Assembly (NCBI GenBank): GCA_036946625.1
Contig: JAQIIU010000003.1
Span: forward strand, 321,961 to 385,960
Origin: Methylorubrum populi
GTDB lineage: Bacteria > Pseudomonadota > Alphaproteobacteria > Rhizobiales > Beijerinckiaceae
DNA: 64,000 nt
Direction: 5' to 3'
Below are positions 29,923 through 44,614 of the stretch, in pieces. Positions within the stretch are counted from its first letter, which is position 1. Each line of letters begins with the position of its first letter. The notes under the pieces are model-generated. The model was not told where the DNA came from, did not search any database, and saw only the letters and a list, made by a program, of their open reading frames with translations. Made by a program: the position numbers and the translations under genes.

Positions 29923-31329
29923 TCAGACGTGGATCGCCCGCTTGTCGACGGCGAGCGCGGCTTCCTTGACCGCCTCGGTCAGCGTCGGGTGGGCGTGGCA
30001 GGTGCGGGCGATGTCCTCGGCCGAGGCCGCGAACTCCATCGCCACCGCGACCTCGGCGATGAGGTTGCCGGCGTCCGCCCCGACGATGTGCACGCCGAGC
30101 ACGCGATCCGTCTGCGCGTCCGCCAGGATCTTCACGAAGCCGTCGGTGGTGCCGTTGGCCTTGGCCCGGCCGTTCGCCGTGAAGGGGAACTTGCCGACGT
30201 TGTAGGCGGTGCCGTCCTTCTTCAATTCCTCCTCGGACTTGCCGACGGAGGCGACCTCGGGGAAGGTGTAGACCACGTTCGGGATCACGCCGTAATTCAC
30301 GTGGCCCGACTGGCCGGCCAGGATCTCGGCGACCGCGACGCCCTCGTCCTCGGCCTTGTGGGCCAGCATCGGCCCGGCGATCACGTCGCCGATGGCGTAG
30401 ATGCCCGTGACGTTGGTGGCGTAGTGCTCGTCGGTCTCGATGCGGCCCTTGTCGTCGGTCGCGATGCCCACCGTCTCCAGCCCGAGCCCCTCCGTGTAGG
30501 GCACGCGGCCGATGGCGACGAGCACCACGTCGGCTTCGAGCTTCTCGGGCTCGCCGCCCTGCGCCGGCTCGACGGTCACCGTCGCGCCCTTCTTCCCCGC
30601 CTCGACGCCGGTCACCTTGGTCGAGAGCTTGAAGACCATGCCCTGCTTGGCGAGGATGCGCTGGAACTGCTTGGCCGTTTCGCCGTCCATGCCCGGCAGC
30701 ACCCGGTCGAGATACTCGATCACCGTCACCTCGGCGCCGAGCCGGCGCCAAACCGAGCCGAGTTCGAGCCCGATCACGCCCGCACCGATCACCGCGAGCC
30801 GCTTCGGCACCTGGGCCAGTTCGAGGGCGCCGGTGGAGGAGACCACCGTCTTCTCGTCGATCGCGACGCCGGGCAGCCGGGTCACGTCGGAGCCGGTGGC
30901 GACGACGATGTTCTTGGTCTCCAGCATCTGGTTGCCGCCGTCGTCCGAGATCACCTCGACGCGGCCGGCCCCGGCGATGCGGCCGCGGCCGTGATAGGCA
31001 TCGACCTTGTTCTTCTTGAGCAGGAATTCGACGCCCTTGGTGTTGCCGTCGACGCCGCCCTGCTTGAAGCCCTGCATCGTCTTCAGGTCGAGCTTCGGCG
31101 TGCCGACATCGATGCCGAGGTCCGAAAAATGCTTGCTGGCCTCCTCGAAGGCTTCGGAAGCGTGCAGCAGCGCCTTCGAGGGGATGCAGCCGACGTTGAG
31201 GCAGGTGCCGCCGTGGGTCGCCCGCTTCTCGACCACCGCGGTCTTCAGCCCGAGCTGGGCCGCCCGGATGGCGCAGACATAGCCCCCGGGGCCGGTGCCG
31301 ATGACGACGAGATCGTAGGTGTTCGACAT
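29923..31329 (-). CDS. lpd: Dihydrolipoyl dehydrogenase (E3)
   Basis: FAD disulfide reductase (468 residues) reoxidising lipoyl groups of the 2-oxoglutarate dehydrogenase complex. Motifs: FAD-binding [17 protein letters not shown], redox disulfide [19 protein letters not shown]-binding [16 protein letters not shown] motif [12 protein letters not shown], and the active-site His/Glu in HAHPTLTEA near the C-terminus. Normal length. It is the last gene of the mdh-sucCDAB-lpd operon; the pentapeptide-repeat gene ends just seven bases before its start. Confidence 0.97.
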   Translation of the reverse strand: MSNTYDLVVIGTGPGGYVCAIRAAQLGLKTAVVEKRATHGGTCLNVGCIPSKALLHASEAFEEASKHFSDLGIDVGTPKLDLKTMQGFKQGGVDGNTKGVEFLLKKNKVDAYHGRGRIAGAGRVEVISDDGGNQMLETKNIVVATGSDVTRLPGVAIDEKTVVSSTGALELAQVPKRLAVIGAGVIGLELGSVWRRLGAEVTVIEYLDRVLPGMDGETAKQFQRILAKQGMVFKLSTKVTGVEAGKKGATVTVEPAQGGEPEKLEADVVLVAIGRVPYTEGLGLETVGIATDDKGRIETDEHYATNVTGIYAIGDVIAGPMLAHKAEDEGVAVAEILAGQSGHVNYGVIPNVVYTFPEVASVGKSEEELKKDGTAYNVGKFPFTANGRAKANGTTDGFVKILADAQTDRVLGVHIVGADAGNLIAEVAVAMEFAASAEDIARTCHAHPTLTEAVKEAALAVDKRAIHV

Positions 31330-31336
31330 TCGCGAT

Positions 31337-31663
31337 TCAGCCCAGAGATTCTTGAGAATGCCGCATATCGTTTCTCAGTTTCGAGCGGTCGATATAGGCG
31401 GGTAGAAGGGTGTGTTCGTCGATCACGGCGCTCGAAAGCTGCTCGTCCGTCAGATTGGTTGCGCCCGTGAGGTCAGCACCGCGTAAGACGGTTCCCGAGA
31501 GGCGGGCGCCCGCGAAATCCGCGTTGCGGAACGAGGCGCCGCTCGCATCCGCCTGCGAGAGGTCGGCTCCACGCAGGTCGGTCCCGCTGAAGTTCGTCCG
31601 GCGGATGAAGGCTCCCCGAACGTTCAGGACCGACCGAACGTCATCCGTTTGACGAGGCTTCAT
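31337..31663 (-). CDS. Pentapeptide-repeat protein (possible C-terminal half of a split gene)
   Basis: 108 residues; about 17-75 form A(D/N)LXX-type pentapeptide repeats ([18 protein letters not shown], then [13 protein letters not shown]), predicting a right-handed quadrilateral beta-helix. The segment before the repeats, [16 protein letters not shown], resembles the linker that joins the N-terminal domain to the repeats in single-chain membrane pentapeptide proteins. The upstream gene encodes exactly that kind of N-terminal domain and overlaps by 23 bp in another frame. Either the two are coupled partner genes or a frameshift has split one gene. Lies between sucB and lpd, same strand, and is less GC-rich than its neighbours. 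Confidence 0.75.
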   Translation of the reverse strand: MKPRQTDDVRSVLNVRGAFIRRTNFSGTDLRGADLSQADASGASFRNADFAGARLSGTVLRGADLTGATNLTDEQLSSAVIDEHTLLPAYIDRSKLRNDMRHSQESLG

Positions 31664-32054
31664 CGGCGGAGATCCTCATGCGGAGCGTGTCGATGATGGC
31701 GCGGATCTCGATCGGCGGATCGACATCGTCATAGGGGATGTTGCGCTCCCGCAGATGGGCCTGCAACAGCTCGAACACCGGATTGGCGAGATCGGGAAAG
31801 TCACGCCCGACCTCACGCAGAACATAGATGGCGGCGAGCCGCACTTCGAGGCGTTCGTCTCCGAGCTGTCCGGCGGCACGATTGAACAACTCTGTGACAT
31901 GAGCCCGCCGCGCAAGCTCGGCTTGAGCCGCCGCCGTTCCGGCTTGTCGGCGCTCCGGAACCAGCTTCCACCATGCCAGGAGCACACCGCCGAAGGCCGC
32001 GATTCCGAGAGCAAGATTTCTCAAGATCTCGGAAATGAGAACCCATATCTGCAC
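31641..32054 (-). CDS. Membrane-anchored protein with the N-terminal domain of pentapeptide-repeat proteins
   Basis: 137 residues with one membrane helix (about 11-31, NLALGIAAFGGVLLAWWKLV), then FNRAAGQLGDERLEVRLAAIYVLREVGRD split over about 55-85. The QLG..xLEVRLxxIYxLxxxxRD pattern is the domain that precedes pentapeptide repeats in many bacterial membrane proteins. The C-terminal PYDDVDPPIEIRAIIDTLRMR corresponds to the region just before the repeats. It starts 31 bp after sucB and overlaps the pentapeptide gene by 23 bp. Function unknown. Confidence 0.75.
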   Translation of the reverse strand: MQIWVLISEILRNLALGIAAFGGVLLAWWKLVPERRQAGTAAAQAELARRAHVTELFNRAAGQLGDERLEVRLAAIYVLREVGRDFPDLANPVFELLQAHLRERNIPYDDVDPPIEIRAIIDTLRMRISADEASSNG

Positions 32055-32085
32055 AGGTCGGGACCGTCCTTCGAGGAGTGCAGCC

Positions 32086-33414
32086 TCACAGGTCGAGCAC
32101 GAGGCGGGCCGGATCCTCCAGCGCCTCCTTGACGCGGACGAGGAAGGTCACGGCCTCCTTCCCGTCGACGATGCGGTGATCGTAGGAGAGCGCCAGATAC
32201 ATCATCGGCCGCGCCTCGATTTTTCCGCCACGCACGACAGGGCGTTCTTCGATGCGGTGCATGCCCAAGATGCCCGATTGCGGGGCGTTGAGGATCGGGG
32301 TCGACATCAGCGAGCCGTAGATGCCGCCGTTGGTGATGGTGAAGGTGCCGCCCTGCATCTCGTCGATGGAGAGCTTGCCCTCGCGCGCCTTCTTGCCGAA
32401 GCCCGCGATCTTCTTCTCGATGCCGGCGATCGACAGGTCGTCGGCGTCGCGCACCACCGGCACGACGAGGCCCTTGTCGGTGCCCACCGCGATACCGACG
32501 TGATAGTAGTTCTTGTAGACGAGGTCCTGCCCGTCGATCTCGGCGTTGACCGCGGGAACGTCCTTGAGCGCGCCGATCACCGCCTTGGTGAAGAAGCCCA
32601 TGAAGCCGAGCTTCGTGCCGTGCTTCTTCTCGAAGATGTCCTTGTACTGCGCGCGCAGCGCCATCACCGCGCCCATGTCCACGTCGTTGAACGTGGTCAG
32701 CATCGCCGCCGTGTCCTGGGCGCTCTTGAGGCGCCGGGCGATGGTCTGGCGCAGCTTGGTCATCCGCACGCGCTCCTCGCGCGCGGCGTCGTCCGGGGCG
32801 GACGGCGCGCGGGGCGGCGCCGGAGCCTTGGCCTCCTGCTTGTCGCCGCCCCTGTCGCCACCCTTGGCGATGGCGGCGAGCATGTCGCCCTTGGTCACGC
32901 GGCCGTCCTTGCCGCTGCCGTTGAGGCTCGCCGGATCGACGCCGGATTCGCGGGCGAGCCTGGCCACCGCCGGGCCGCTCTCGTCGGCACCGCGTCCGCC
33001 CGCGGGCGGGGCGTCGCCGTGGCTGCCGTAGGAGGCGGAGGACTCCTTCGCCGGGGCGTCCTGCCTGGCCGGCTTGCCCTCGCCCTTCTCCTCGCGGGAC
33101 TGCGCCTTGGTCTCGGCGGCCTCGGCGCTCTTCGGCGCGGGCTTCGACTTCGACTCCGACTTGGCCTCACCCTTGCCGCCCTCGACGATCGAGCCCAGCA
33201 CCGCGCCGGGCTCCACCGTCTCGCCGTCCTTGACGAGGATCTCGCCGAGCTGGCCGGCGGCCGGGGCGTTCACTTCGAGCGTGACCTTGTCGGTCTCGAG
33301 TTCCACCAGGGGCTCGTCGGCGGCCACCGTGTCGCCGGGCTTCTTGAACCAGCGGCCGATCGTGGCTTCGCTCACGGATTCGCCGAGCGTCGGGACGAGG
33401 ATGTCGGTGGCCAT
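32086..33414 (-). CDS. sucB: Dihydrolipoyllysine-residue succinyltransferase (E2o)
   Basis: Core of the 2-oxoglutarate dehydrogenase complex, 442 residues. A lipoyl domain (1-78; [11 protein letters not shown], lipoylated Lys at about 43) is followed by a long Lys/Glu/Ser/Ala linker, a peripheral-subunit binding domain ([18 protein letters not shown]) and the catalytic domain ending [17 protein letters not shown] with active-site His and Asp. One lipoyl domain is normal for SucB. The ATG at 33414 starts [13 protein letters not shown], the standard N-terminus. sucA lies 82 bp upstream. Confidence 0.97.
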   Translation of the reverse strand: MATDILVPTLGESVSEATIGRWFKKPGDTVAADEPLVELETDKVTLEVNAPAAGQLGEILVKDGETVEPGAVLGSIVEGGKGEAKSESKSKPAPKSAEAAETKAQSREEKGEGKPARQDAPAKESSASYGSHGDAPPAGGRGADESGPAVARLARESGVDPASLNGSGKDGRVTKGDMLAAIAKGGDRGGDKQEAKAPAPPRAPSAPDDAAREERVRMTKLRQTIARRLKSAQDTAAMLTTFNDVDMGAVMALRAQYKDIFEKKHGTKLGFMGFFTKAVIGALKDVPAVNAEIDGQDLVYKNYYHVGIAVGTDKGLVVPVVRDADDLSIAGIEKKIAGFGKKAREGKLSIDEMQGGTFTITNGGIYGSLMSTPILNAPQSGILGMHRIEERPVVRGGKIEARPMMYLALSYDHRIVDGKEAVTFLVRVKEALEDPARLVLDL

Positions 33415-33496
33415 GGTCTTTGTCTTCACCGCGGTTTCGGGGCGCGCAGGACGCGCGGGCACCCGGTTGGTGGATCGTTCGCGTAAGGGCCGGCGT

Positions 33497-36481
<2,985 letters not shown>

Positions 36482-36694
36482 CGCTGCCTGTCCTACCGCT
36501 CGGGCGGCGCCGTACCAGCGGGCCGCCGCGTCGTGTCCGATCCGGCGCGTCGATCCGAGCGGGGCCTCAAAGCCCCCCGTCGCGCCTCCGGATCCGGCCG
36601 GGGCACGAGCGCGTCCCGGCATGTTCTCCCATATGGGTCGCCCGAGCTTGCGTGCGGTGCAACACAGCCGCGCGGAACCCGGTTACAGACCGCA

Positions 36695-37579
<885 letters not shown>

Positions 37580-37601
37580 TCGGGCTCCTGCGGCCGTTTT
37601 T

Positions 37602-38024
37602 CTATGAATGGCTTCGGAAAGGGTTCACGACGCGAACCGAGCCGTAGGCCTGATCGTCGTTGAGGTCTTCACTATAGAGAACGGCGGCCCCGAGCCGTTC
37701 GGCTGCGGCGACGATGGCGCCGTCCCAATAGGAGATCTGATGCCTTTGGGCCCGCAAAGCGCCTTCCCGCACGAGCCGCGGATCGATAGGAACGCAGGGA
37801 AGATCGTCGAACGCATCGATGACTTCGATCGCGCGCTCGATCGAAAGGGGCTGCTTGATCTTGCGCGTGACGGTGACGAAGAATTCCTGGAGCACTTGAC
37901 CCGACGTTCCGAACTGTCGGCGCGCGATGAGTTCGCGAGCACGCGCTTTCTTGTCGGCCTCGGAAGGGGCACCCGAGACCGCGTAGACCAACACGTTCGT
38001 ATCGAGGAAGCAGTCAACGGTCAT
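37602..38024 (-). CDS. PIN-domain ribonuclease, VapC-like toxin
   Basis: 140 residues with the PIN catalytic pattern: Asp8 in [10 protein letters not shown], Glu47 in GQVLQEFF, Asp101 in [11 protein letters not shown] and acidic LYSEDLNDD (about 117-124). Predicted Mg-dependent RNase. It overlaps the 3' end of the RHH gene by 11 bp, the usual antitoxin-toxin arrangement. The whole pair sits between sucC and sucD in the same orientation, so it is probably transcribed with the TCA operon. GC content looks lower than that of the flanking genes, consistent with acquisition. Confidence 0.88.
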   Translation of the reverse strand: MTVDCFLDTNVLVYAVSGAPSEADKKARARELIARRQFGTSGQVLQEFFVTVTRKIKQPLSIERAIEVIDAFDDLPCVPIDPRLVREGALRAQRHQISYWDGAIVAAAERLGAAVLYSEDLNDDQAYGSVRVVNPFRSHS

Positions 38025-38238
38025 GGAGATCGTCCCGCTTCCACGTGACCGGCCCGATCTCGCCCCGCGATGCATCGATGAGATCGAGAAGGCGTCCCCG
38101 CGCCTTGTCGGTTTGACGCCGAACGATGCTCTCGATCGCTTCGACCGCCAGGTCGTGAACCGACGCGCGCCGCTCGTCGGCGAGCGTCTGCAGTTGCGCC
38201 ATGACATGGCTTTCGAGCGTGATCGTGAGCGTGGTCAC
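38014..38238 (-). CDS. Ribbon-helix-helix antitoxin partner of the PIN protein
   Basis: 74 residues from a GTG at 38238. The N-terminal [19 protein letters not shown] strand-helix and [17 protein letters not shown] helix fit an RHH DNA-binding fold (CopG/VapB type); the C-terminal third ([18 protein letters not shown]) would wrap the PIN toxin. It starts 20 bp after the sucC stop and overlaps the toxin by 11 bp. Such antitoxins autoregulate, but no obvious dyad is visible in the 20-bp gap, so the module may depend on the host operon promoter. Confidence 0.82.
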   Translation of the reverse strand: MTTLTITLESHVMAQLQTLADERRASVHDLAVEAIESIVRRQTDKARGRLLDLIDASRGEIGPVTWKRDDLHDR

Positions 38239-38258
38239 CGCAAACCTCCCCGGTCGCT

Positions 38259-39455
38259 TCAGCCCTTCTTCACTGCCGCGACGATCTTCTGCGCGGCGTC
38301 GTCGAGATCGTCCGCGGGGATCACGTTGAGGCCGGAGGTGCGGATGATCTCCTTGCCCTCCTCGACGTTGGTGCCTTCGAGGCGCACGACGAGCGGCACT
38401 TCGAGGCCGACCGCCTTCACCGCCGCGAGCACGCCGCGGGCGATGACGTCGCACTTCATGATCCCGCCGAAGATGTTGACGAGGATGCCCTTCACCTGCG
38501 GGTCGGCGGTGATGATCTTGAACGCCGCCGTGACCTTCTCCTCGGACGCACCGCCGCCCACATCCAAGAAATTCGCCGGCTCCTCGCCGTAGAGCTTGAT
38601 GATGTCGAGCGTCGCCATGGCCAGCCCCGCGCCGTTGACCATGCAGCCGATGGTGCCGTCGAGGGCGATGTAGGCGAGGTCGTATTTCGACGCCTCGATC
38701 TCCTTGGCGTCCTCCTCGGTCTCGTCGCGCAGCGCCACGATCTCGGGGTGGCGGTAGAGGGCGTTCGAGTCGAAGGAGATCTTGGCGTCGAGGCACTTGA
38801 GATGACCGTCGCCGGTGAGCACCAGCGGGTTGATCTCCAGCATGCTCATGTCCTTGGCCGTGAAGGCCGCGTAGAGCTTCTCCGTCAGCGCGCCCGCTTC
38901 CTTGGCCTGGGGCCCGGAGAGGCCGAGTGCCTTGGCGACCGCGCGGCCGTGGTGGGGCATGATGCCGGTGGCCGGATCGACCGAGAAGGTGACGATCTTG
39001 TCCGGCGTGTCGTGGGCGACCTGCTCGATGTCCATGCCGCCCTCGGTCGAGACCACGAAGGCGACCTGCCCCGTCTCGCGATCGACCAGCATCGACAGGT
39101 AGAACTCGGAGGCGATCGCCGCGCCTTCCTCGATGTAGAGGCGGTTGACCTGCTTGCCGGCCTCGCCGGTCTGCACCGTCACCAGCGTCGCCCCGAGCAT
39201 CTCGCGGGCGAACCGCACCACCTCGTCCTTCGACTTGGTGACGCGCACGCCGCCCTTGGCGCCTTCCGGCGCACCCTTGAAGGTGCCCTTGCCGCGCCCG
39301 CCCGCATGGATCTGCGACTTCACCACCCAGACCGGGCCGCCGAGCTCGTCGGCCGCGGCGGCGGCCTCCTCCGGCTTGAAGATCGCCACGCCGCGGGAGA
39401 CCGGCAGGCCGAATTCCTTCAGGACGGCCTTTGCCTGGTATTCGTGGATGTTCAT
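38259..39455 (-). CDS. sucC: ADP-forming succinate-CoA ligase subunit beta
   Basis: 398-residue ATP-grasp subunit. [19 protein letters not shown] is the canonical N-terminus; [18 protein letters not shown] binds nucleotide, [17 protein letters not shown] and [15 protein letters not shown] are further landmarks. Follows mdh by 129 bp and precedes the RHH-PIN module by 20 bp. Confidence 0.97.
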   Translation of the reverse strand: MNIHEYQAKAVLKEFGLPVSRGVAIFKPEEAAAAADELGGPVWVVKSQIHAGGRGKGTFKGAPEGAKGGVRVTKSKDEVVRFAREMLGATLVTVQTGEAGKQVNRLYIEEGAAIASEFYLSMLVDRETGQVAFVVSTEGGMDIEQVAHDTPDKIVTFSVDPATGIMPHHGRAVAKALGLSGPQAKEAGALTEKLYAAFTAKDMSMLEINPLVLTGDGHLKCLDAKISFDSNALYRHPEIVALRDETEEDAKEIEASKYDLAYIALDGTIGCMVNGAGLAMATLDIIKLYGEEPANFLDVGGGASEEKVTAAFKIITADPQVKGILVNIFGGIMKCDVIARGVLAAVKAVGLEVPLVVRLEGTNVEEGKEIIRTSGLNVIPADDLDDAAQKIVAAVKKG

Positions 39456-39472
39456 CGAAACCTCATCGGACG

Positions 39473-39574
39473 AGCGAATGACGAATAGCGAATGGCGAGT
39501 GGAGGGCGTCGCGGATGGGGCGCTCGCGGTGCATCACGCGCGGGCCGCCCCATTCGCCATTCGCCACTCCCTAT
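39473..39574. repeat. Short inverted minisatellite-like repeats between mdh and sucC
   Basis: GCGAATGACGAATAGCGAAT and a following GGCGAGTGG (39473-39502) face CATTCGCCATTCGCCACTCC (39551-39570) across about 48 bp. Units of seven to nine bases around GCGAATGG recur in both arms in opposite orientation. The 9-bp CGAATGGCG/CGCCATTCG pair can form a stem. Lies between the mdh stop and the sucC start. Confidence 0.55.
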
Positions 39575-39584
39575 CCGCCTCTGA

Positions 39585-40899
<1,315 letters not shown>

Positions 40900-41628
40900 T
40901 CAGAACGTTCCTGTGCGCAGGGCGCGCTGAATCGATTGAATCACCGCGCCGAGCCGGACGTCGAGCAGGTCGCGGGGCACGTCCGCGTCGTGCTGGATCG
41001 CCACCGGATGGGTGAAGCGGTAGCTCGCATCGAAGATCACGGCGATGGCCCGTTCCCGATCGCGGGCGGCGAAGACGCCGGTGCCGATGCCTTCCTCCAC
41101 CACGCGCTCGACCAGGGTGCGCAGGCGGACGCGATGGCGCCGGGCGATCGGGCGGGAGGCGACCGTGGCGTCGAGATGCACCGCGAACAGGTTCGGCTCG
41201 CGGATCAGCATCTCGCTCTGCGCCGTGGCGAGCGCGCTGATGAAGCGCTCGATCTTGTCGTCGGCGGGGTCGGGCGCGTCGGCGATGCCGGCCAGCTCGG
41301 TCTCCAGGTCGCGCAGCCAGCGTCCGGCGACCGCGTCGAGCAGGGCGTCCTTGGAGGGGAAGTAGCGGTAGACGTTGGCATGGGTCATGCCTGCCTCCGC
41401 CGCGACCGCCACCACCGTCACCCGCTTGGGGCCGAGCCGGGTCAGGTGTTCCGTGGCGATGGCGAGCAGCCGCGCATCCGTCGAGACCGGCGTCGACCGG
41501 GCGCGGGCGGCCGGGCCGCTGAGGCGCGACGTTCGTGCGCCCCCGCGCGGATCGGAGCCTGGGTCGCTCGCCTCCCTTTCGCTGTCGGTGAAGGTTACGG
41601 GTAAGGAGACGGATCCGAACGGCAGCAT
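40900..41628 (-). CDS. TetR/AcrR-family transcriptional regulator
   Basis: 242 residues from ATG 41628. An unusual Ser/Arg/Pro-rich N-terminal extension of about 48 residues precedes the TetR helix-turn-helix ([33 protein letters not shown] in two segments, about 60-95). The C-terminal helical ligand domain follows (Tet[23 protein letters not shown]). A GGGAAAA stretch just before the Met is a weak ribosome site; an internal start nearer the HTH is possible. It is divergent from aroKB with a gap of 286 bp. Ligand and targets unknown; autoregulation from the shared gap is a reasonable guess. Confidence 0.85.
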   Translation of the reverse strand: MLPFGSVSLPVTFTDSEREASDPGSDPRGGARTSRLSGPAARARSTPVSTDARLLAIATEHLTRLGPKRVTVVAVAAEAGMTHANVYRYFPSKDALLDAVAGRWLRDLETELAGIADAPDPADDKIERFISALATAQSEMLIREPNLFAVHLDATVASRPIARRHRVRLRTLVERVVEEGIGTGVFAARDRERAIAVIFDASYRFTHPVAIQHDADVPRDLLDVRLGAVIQSIQRALRTGTF

Positions 41629-41914
41629 GGTTTTCCCGGCACGGAGATACAAGCGTGGGGGCACTCGGCCGGGCGAGCCCGGTCGAGAGCGGTGCCGTCC
41701 CACGCGCTCGCGTACGAGCCTCCCCGTCCGGGCGAAACTTTGCAACCCCTGTCGGCCCCGTATTCGCTGCCGATTCTCTCCGAAATGCACGCAGGGCGGG
41801 TTCGAAGGCATGGCCGAGGGGCTTTCGGCTTCGGGCCGGGGGCTGTACCGACCGCCACGCCGTCCCCGTCCGCGCACCCTTCGCCGTATCGGCAAAACCG
41901 TCTATGACCGCCCG

Positions 41915-43654
41915 ATGACCGTCCCCCAGCCGCCGGCGCCGGCGCCCGGCGAACCGATCGAAGCACGCCTGCGCCGCGGCCTGGGAGCCCGGTCGATCGT
42001 GCTCGTCGGCCTGATGGGGGCGGGCAAGAGCACGGTCGGGCGCCGCCTCGCCGGCCGCCTCGGGCTGATGTTCAAGGATGCCGACATCGAGATCGAGGCG
42101 GCGGCCAAGCTCACCATCGCCGACATCTTCGCCATCTACGGCGAGGCAAGCTTTCGCGACGGCGAGGAGCGGGTGATCGCCCGGCTGTTGCGCGAGGGGC
42201 CGATGGTGCTCGCCACGGGCGGGGGCGCCTTCATGCGTGCGGCGACGCGGGAGCGGATCGCGGCCGGCGGGGTCTCGGTCTGGCTCAAGGCCGATCTCGA
42301 CGTGCTGATGCGCCGCGTGCGCAAGCGCGCCACGAGGCCCCTGCTTCAGACCGCGGATCCGGAGGCGACCATGCGCGCGCTGATGGACGTGCGCCATCCG
42401 GTCTATGCCGGGGCCGACGTCACCGTCCTCTCCCGCGACGTCTTCCACGACCGCGTGGTCGAGGACGTGATGGACGCTCTCGACATCCACATGAATCCGG
42501 CCCGCGCGGCCCCGCCCCGACCCTCGACATCCTCCATGACGAAACAACCTCTGCATGTAAAGGTTCCGCTCTCCGGCGGGCGCGGCTACGACATCCGGAT
42601 CGGCCGCGGCCTGATCGACGCGGTGGGGGCGCAGGCGCGCGATCTCGGCGGCCGGGCGGCCGGCATCGTCACCGACGAGACCGTCGCCGGCCTCTACGGC
42701 GAGCGGGTGCGGGCGAGCCTGGAGGCGGCCGGACTGCGCAGCGGCCTCATCGCCGTGCCGCCGGGCGAGTCCTCGAAAAGCTACGCGGCGTTCGCCGGTG
42801 TCTGCGACGGGCTGCTGGCCCAGAAAATCGAACGCGGCGACCTCGTGGTGGCGCTCGGCGGCGGCGTGGTCGGCGACCTCGCCGGCTTCGCGGCGGCCTC
42901 CCTGCGGCGCGGGGTGCGCTTCGTCCAGGTTCCGACGACCCTGCTCGCACAGGTTGATTCGTCCGTCGGCGGCAAGACCGGCATCAACGCGCCGCTCGGC
43001 AAGAACCTGATCGGCGCCTTCCACCAGCCGCGCCTCGTCATCGCCGACACCGCGACCCTCGACACCCTCTCGGAGCGCGAGATGCGGGCGGGCTACGCCG
43101 AGGTCGCCAAGTACGGCCTGATCGGCGATGCCGGTTTCTTCGAATGGTGCGAGGCGAACTGGTCCGGCATCTTCGCCGGCGGGCCGGAGCGCGACGAGGC
43201 GGTGGCCGCCTGCTGCCGCGCCAAGGCCGGAGTCGTCACCCGCGACGAGCGGGAGGACGGCGAGCGGGCCCTGCTCAATCTCGGCCACACCTTCGGCCAC
43301 GCCCTGGAGCGGCTGACCGGCTACGACGCCGCCCGCCTCGTCCACGGCGAGGGCGTCGCGATCGGGCTGGCGCTGGCCTTCCGCTTCTCGGCCCGGCTCG
43401 GCCTCTGCCCCGGCCAGGACGCGGGTCGCGTGGCCAACCACCTCGCGCTGGCCGGCCTGCCGACCCGCCTGAGCCAGGTGCCGGGCGGCTGCGGCGACGC
43501 GGATGCGCTGCTCGACGCCATGGCCCAGGACAAGAAGGTGCGCGACGGCCGGCTCACCTTCATCCTCGCCCACGGCATCGGCCGGAGCTTCATCGCCCCG
43601 GGGATCGACGCGGCCGAGGTGCGCGGCTTCCTGGAAGAAGAGCTGCGGGGCTGA
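41915..43654 (+). CDS. aroKB: Bifunctional shikimate kinase / 3-dehydroquinate synthase
   Basis: A single 579-residue frame fuses AroK and AroB, which act at non-consecutive steps of the shikimate pathway. Residues 1-200 are shikimate kinase (Walker [10 protein letters not shown] at 33-41, DADIEIEAA, and ATGGGAF). Residues about 208-579 are NAD-dependent dehydroquinate synthase ([34 protein letters not shown], zinc-binding [11 protein letters not shown]). A short Pro/Ala/Arg linker (about 192-207) joins them. An internal ATG (42536, MTKQPLHVK) lies exactly where a separate AroB would start and could still give free AroB. Bifunctional AroKB is known in Methylobacterium relatives. There is no stop codon or overlap between the halves. 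Confidence 0.95.
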   Translation: MTVPQPPAPAPGEPIEARLRRGLGARSIVLVGLMGAGKSTVGRRLAGRLGLMFKDADIEIEAAAKLTIADIFAIYGEASFRDGEERVIARLLREGPMVLATGGGAFMRAATRERIAAGGVSVWLKADLDVLMRRVRKRATRPLLQTADPEATMRALMDVRHPVYAGADVTVLSRDVFHDRVVEDVMDALDIHMNPARAAPPRPSTSSMTKQPLHVKVPLSGGRGYDIRIGRGLIDAVGAQARDLGGRAAGIVTDETVAGLYGERVRASLEAAGLRSGLIAVPPGESSKSYAAFAGVCDGLLAQKIERGDLVVALGGGVVGDLAGFAAASLRRGVRFVQVPTTLLAQVDSSVGGKTGINAPLGKNLIGAFHQPRLVIADTATLDTLSEREMRAGYAEVAKYGLIGDAGFFEWCEANWSGIFAGGPERDEAVAACCRAKAGVVTRDEREDGERALLNLGHTFGHALERLTGYDAARLVHGEGVAIGLALAFRFSARLGLCPGQDAGRVANHLALAGLPTRLSQVPGGCGDADALLDAMAQDKKVRDGRLTFILAHGIGRSFIAPGIDAAEVRGFLEEELRG

Positions 43655-43727
43655 GCAGCAGGCGGCACTCGAACTCAGGACGGCTCGGGCTTCGAACCGC
43701 TCGAACTCGGGGCCACCTGCGGGGTGC

Positions 43728-44054
43728 CTATGCGACCGCCTTCGATCCCATGTTCGGAATCTGCTCGACGACGCTGCCGAGCCTCCTTTCCGCGTGCCAG
43801 AGATCGAATGCCTCCTGCATGCGGAGCCATAGCCGGGGACCGTTGCCGCAGAACTTGCCGAGACGGAGGGCCATCTCGGGCGAGACACCGACTTCCTGCG
43901 CCAGAAGCCGGTGGAGATGCTGGCGCGTGACGCGCAAGTGCCCGGCGGCGGCGGTGACCGAGAGGTCGATCGCGGGCAGGATTTCGTCTCGGAGCAGGGC
44001 GCCGGGGTGGGTCGGGGGCCGGTTCGGACGTGCGGCCGGAAGTTCGTCAGCCAC
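43728..44054 (-). CDS. higA: HigA-family antitoxin
   Basis: 108 residues from GTG 44054, which has an excellent ribosome site (GGAGGAAA about seven bases upstream). Typical HigA pattern: HPGALLRDEILPAIDLSVTA, then helix-turn-helix AAGHLRVTRQHLHRLLAQ and ISPEMALRLG-like VSPEMALRLGKFCGN, ending MQEAFDLWHAER. It neutralises HigB and represses the operon. It follows higB by 53 bp, the toxin-first order characteristic of this family, and is convergent with aroKB. Confidence 0.92.
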   Translation of the reverse strand: MADELPAARPNRPPTHPGALLRDEILPAIDLSVTAAAGHLRVTRQHLHRLLAQEVGVSPEMALRLGKFCGNGPRLWLRMQEAFDLWHAERRLGSVVEQIPNMGSKAVA

Positions 44055-44107
44055 GATTGGTTTTCCTCCATGGGGTATGGACCTTCGTTGCCGAACGCCC
44101 GCGATGT

Positions 44108-44386
44108 CTAATGATACTGCTCGAAGTCCACGCGGTACGCGTTGCCGTCTTCGAACTCGAAGGTGATGCACCAGGGTCCGTTGACATGGATCGAGTACCG
44201 CACGGGCACATGTCCCTGAAGCGGATGAAAATCGAAGCCGGGAAGCTTCAGATCCTCCGGCTCTGCTGCGTTGTCGATCGCGTCGAGCCGTGGAACGATC
44301 CTCGCACGCATCGTCTTGTTGATCCTGGCCGTACGTCCGGTCTCGAAGAGTTCCTTGAGACCCTTGTTTCTGAAGCTGATCAGCAT
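44108..44386 (-). CDS. higB: HigB/RelE-fold mRNA interferase toxin
   Basis: 92 residues: MLISFRNKGLKELFETG, then INKTMRARIVPRLDAIDNA, LKLPGFDFHPLQGHVPVRYSI and WCITFEFEDGNAYRVDFEQYH, the standard HigB/RelE core ending in the FxF/VDxxxYH motif. It would cleave mRNA on the ribosome. Start at 44386 fits the family's MI(x)SFxxKGLxxLF N-terminus; the longer frame upstream is not conserved-looking. Confidence 0.93.
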   Translation of the reverse strand: MLISFRNKGLKELFETGRTARINKTMRARIVPRLDAIDNAAEPEDLKLPGFDFHPLQGHVPVRYSIHVNGPWCITFEFEDGNAYRVDFEQYH

Positions 44387-44460
44387 CGAAGAAGAAAACC
44401 TTCTCCGCGAGAGGCCTGAAATCGCCCACGCCCGAGCGGAAGACCGGCCCGGGTCATGGA

Positions 44461-44486
44461 TGTCGCGTGTCACACGACGTGCGACA
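44461..44486. promoter_or_regulatory. Candidate operator dyad upstream of higBA
   Basis: TGTCGCGTGTCACACGACG with a following TGCGACA contains the 11-bp dyad CGTGTCACACG (44466-44476) flanked by outer arms TGTCGC/GCGACA. It lies about 75 bp upstream of the higB start and could be the HigA autoregulatory site. It also faces rlmN. Confidence 0.35.
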
Positions 44487-44614
44487 TGTGGGCGAGATCG
44501 GCGAGGTCGTCAAATTCGGCCCTGTTTTCAGAACTCGCCTCGTTCCCGGGTGGTCGCGTTCCCGCGCGAATGCGCCTATATGAGAGCCGTTCCAGCTTCC
44601 TAAGGTCCTGAGCC

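Noticed and set aside
41375..41914. Upstream extension of aroKB by 180 codons
   Set aside because: That stretch is antisense to the tetR gene and its leader; shikimate kinase homology begins after [11 protein letters not shown].
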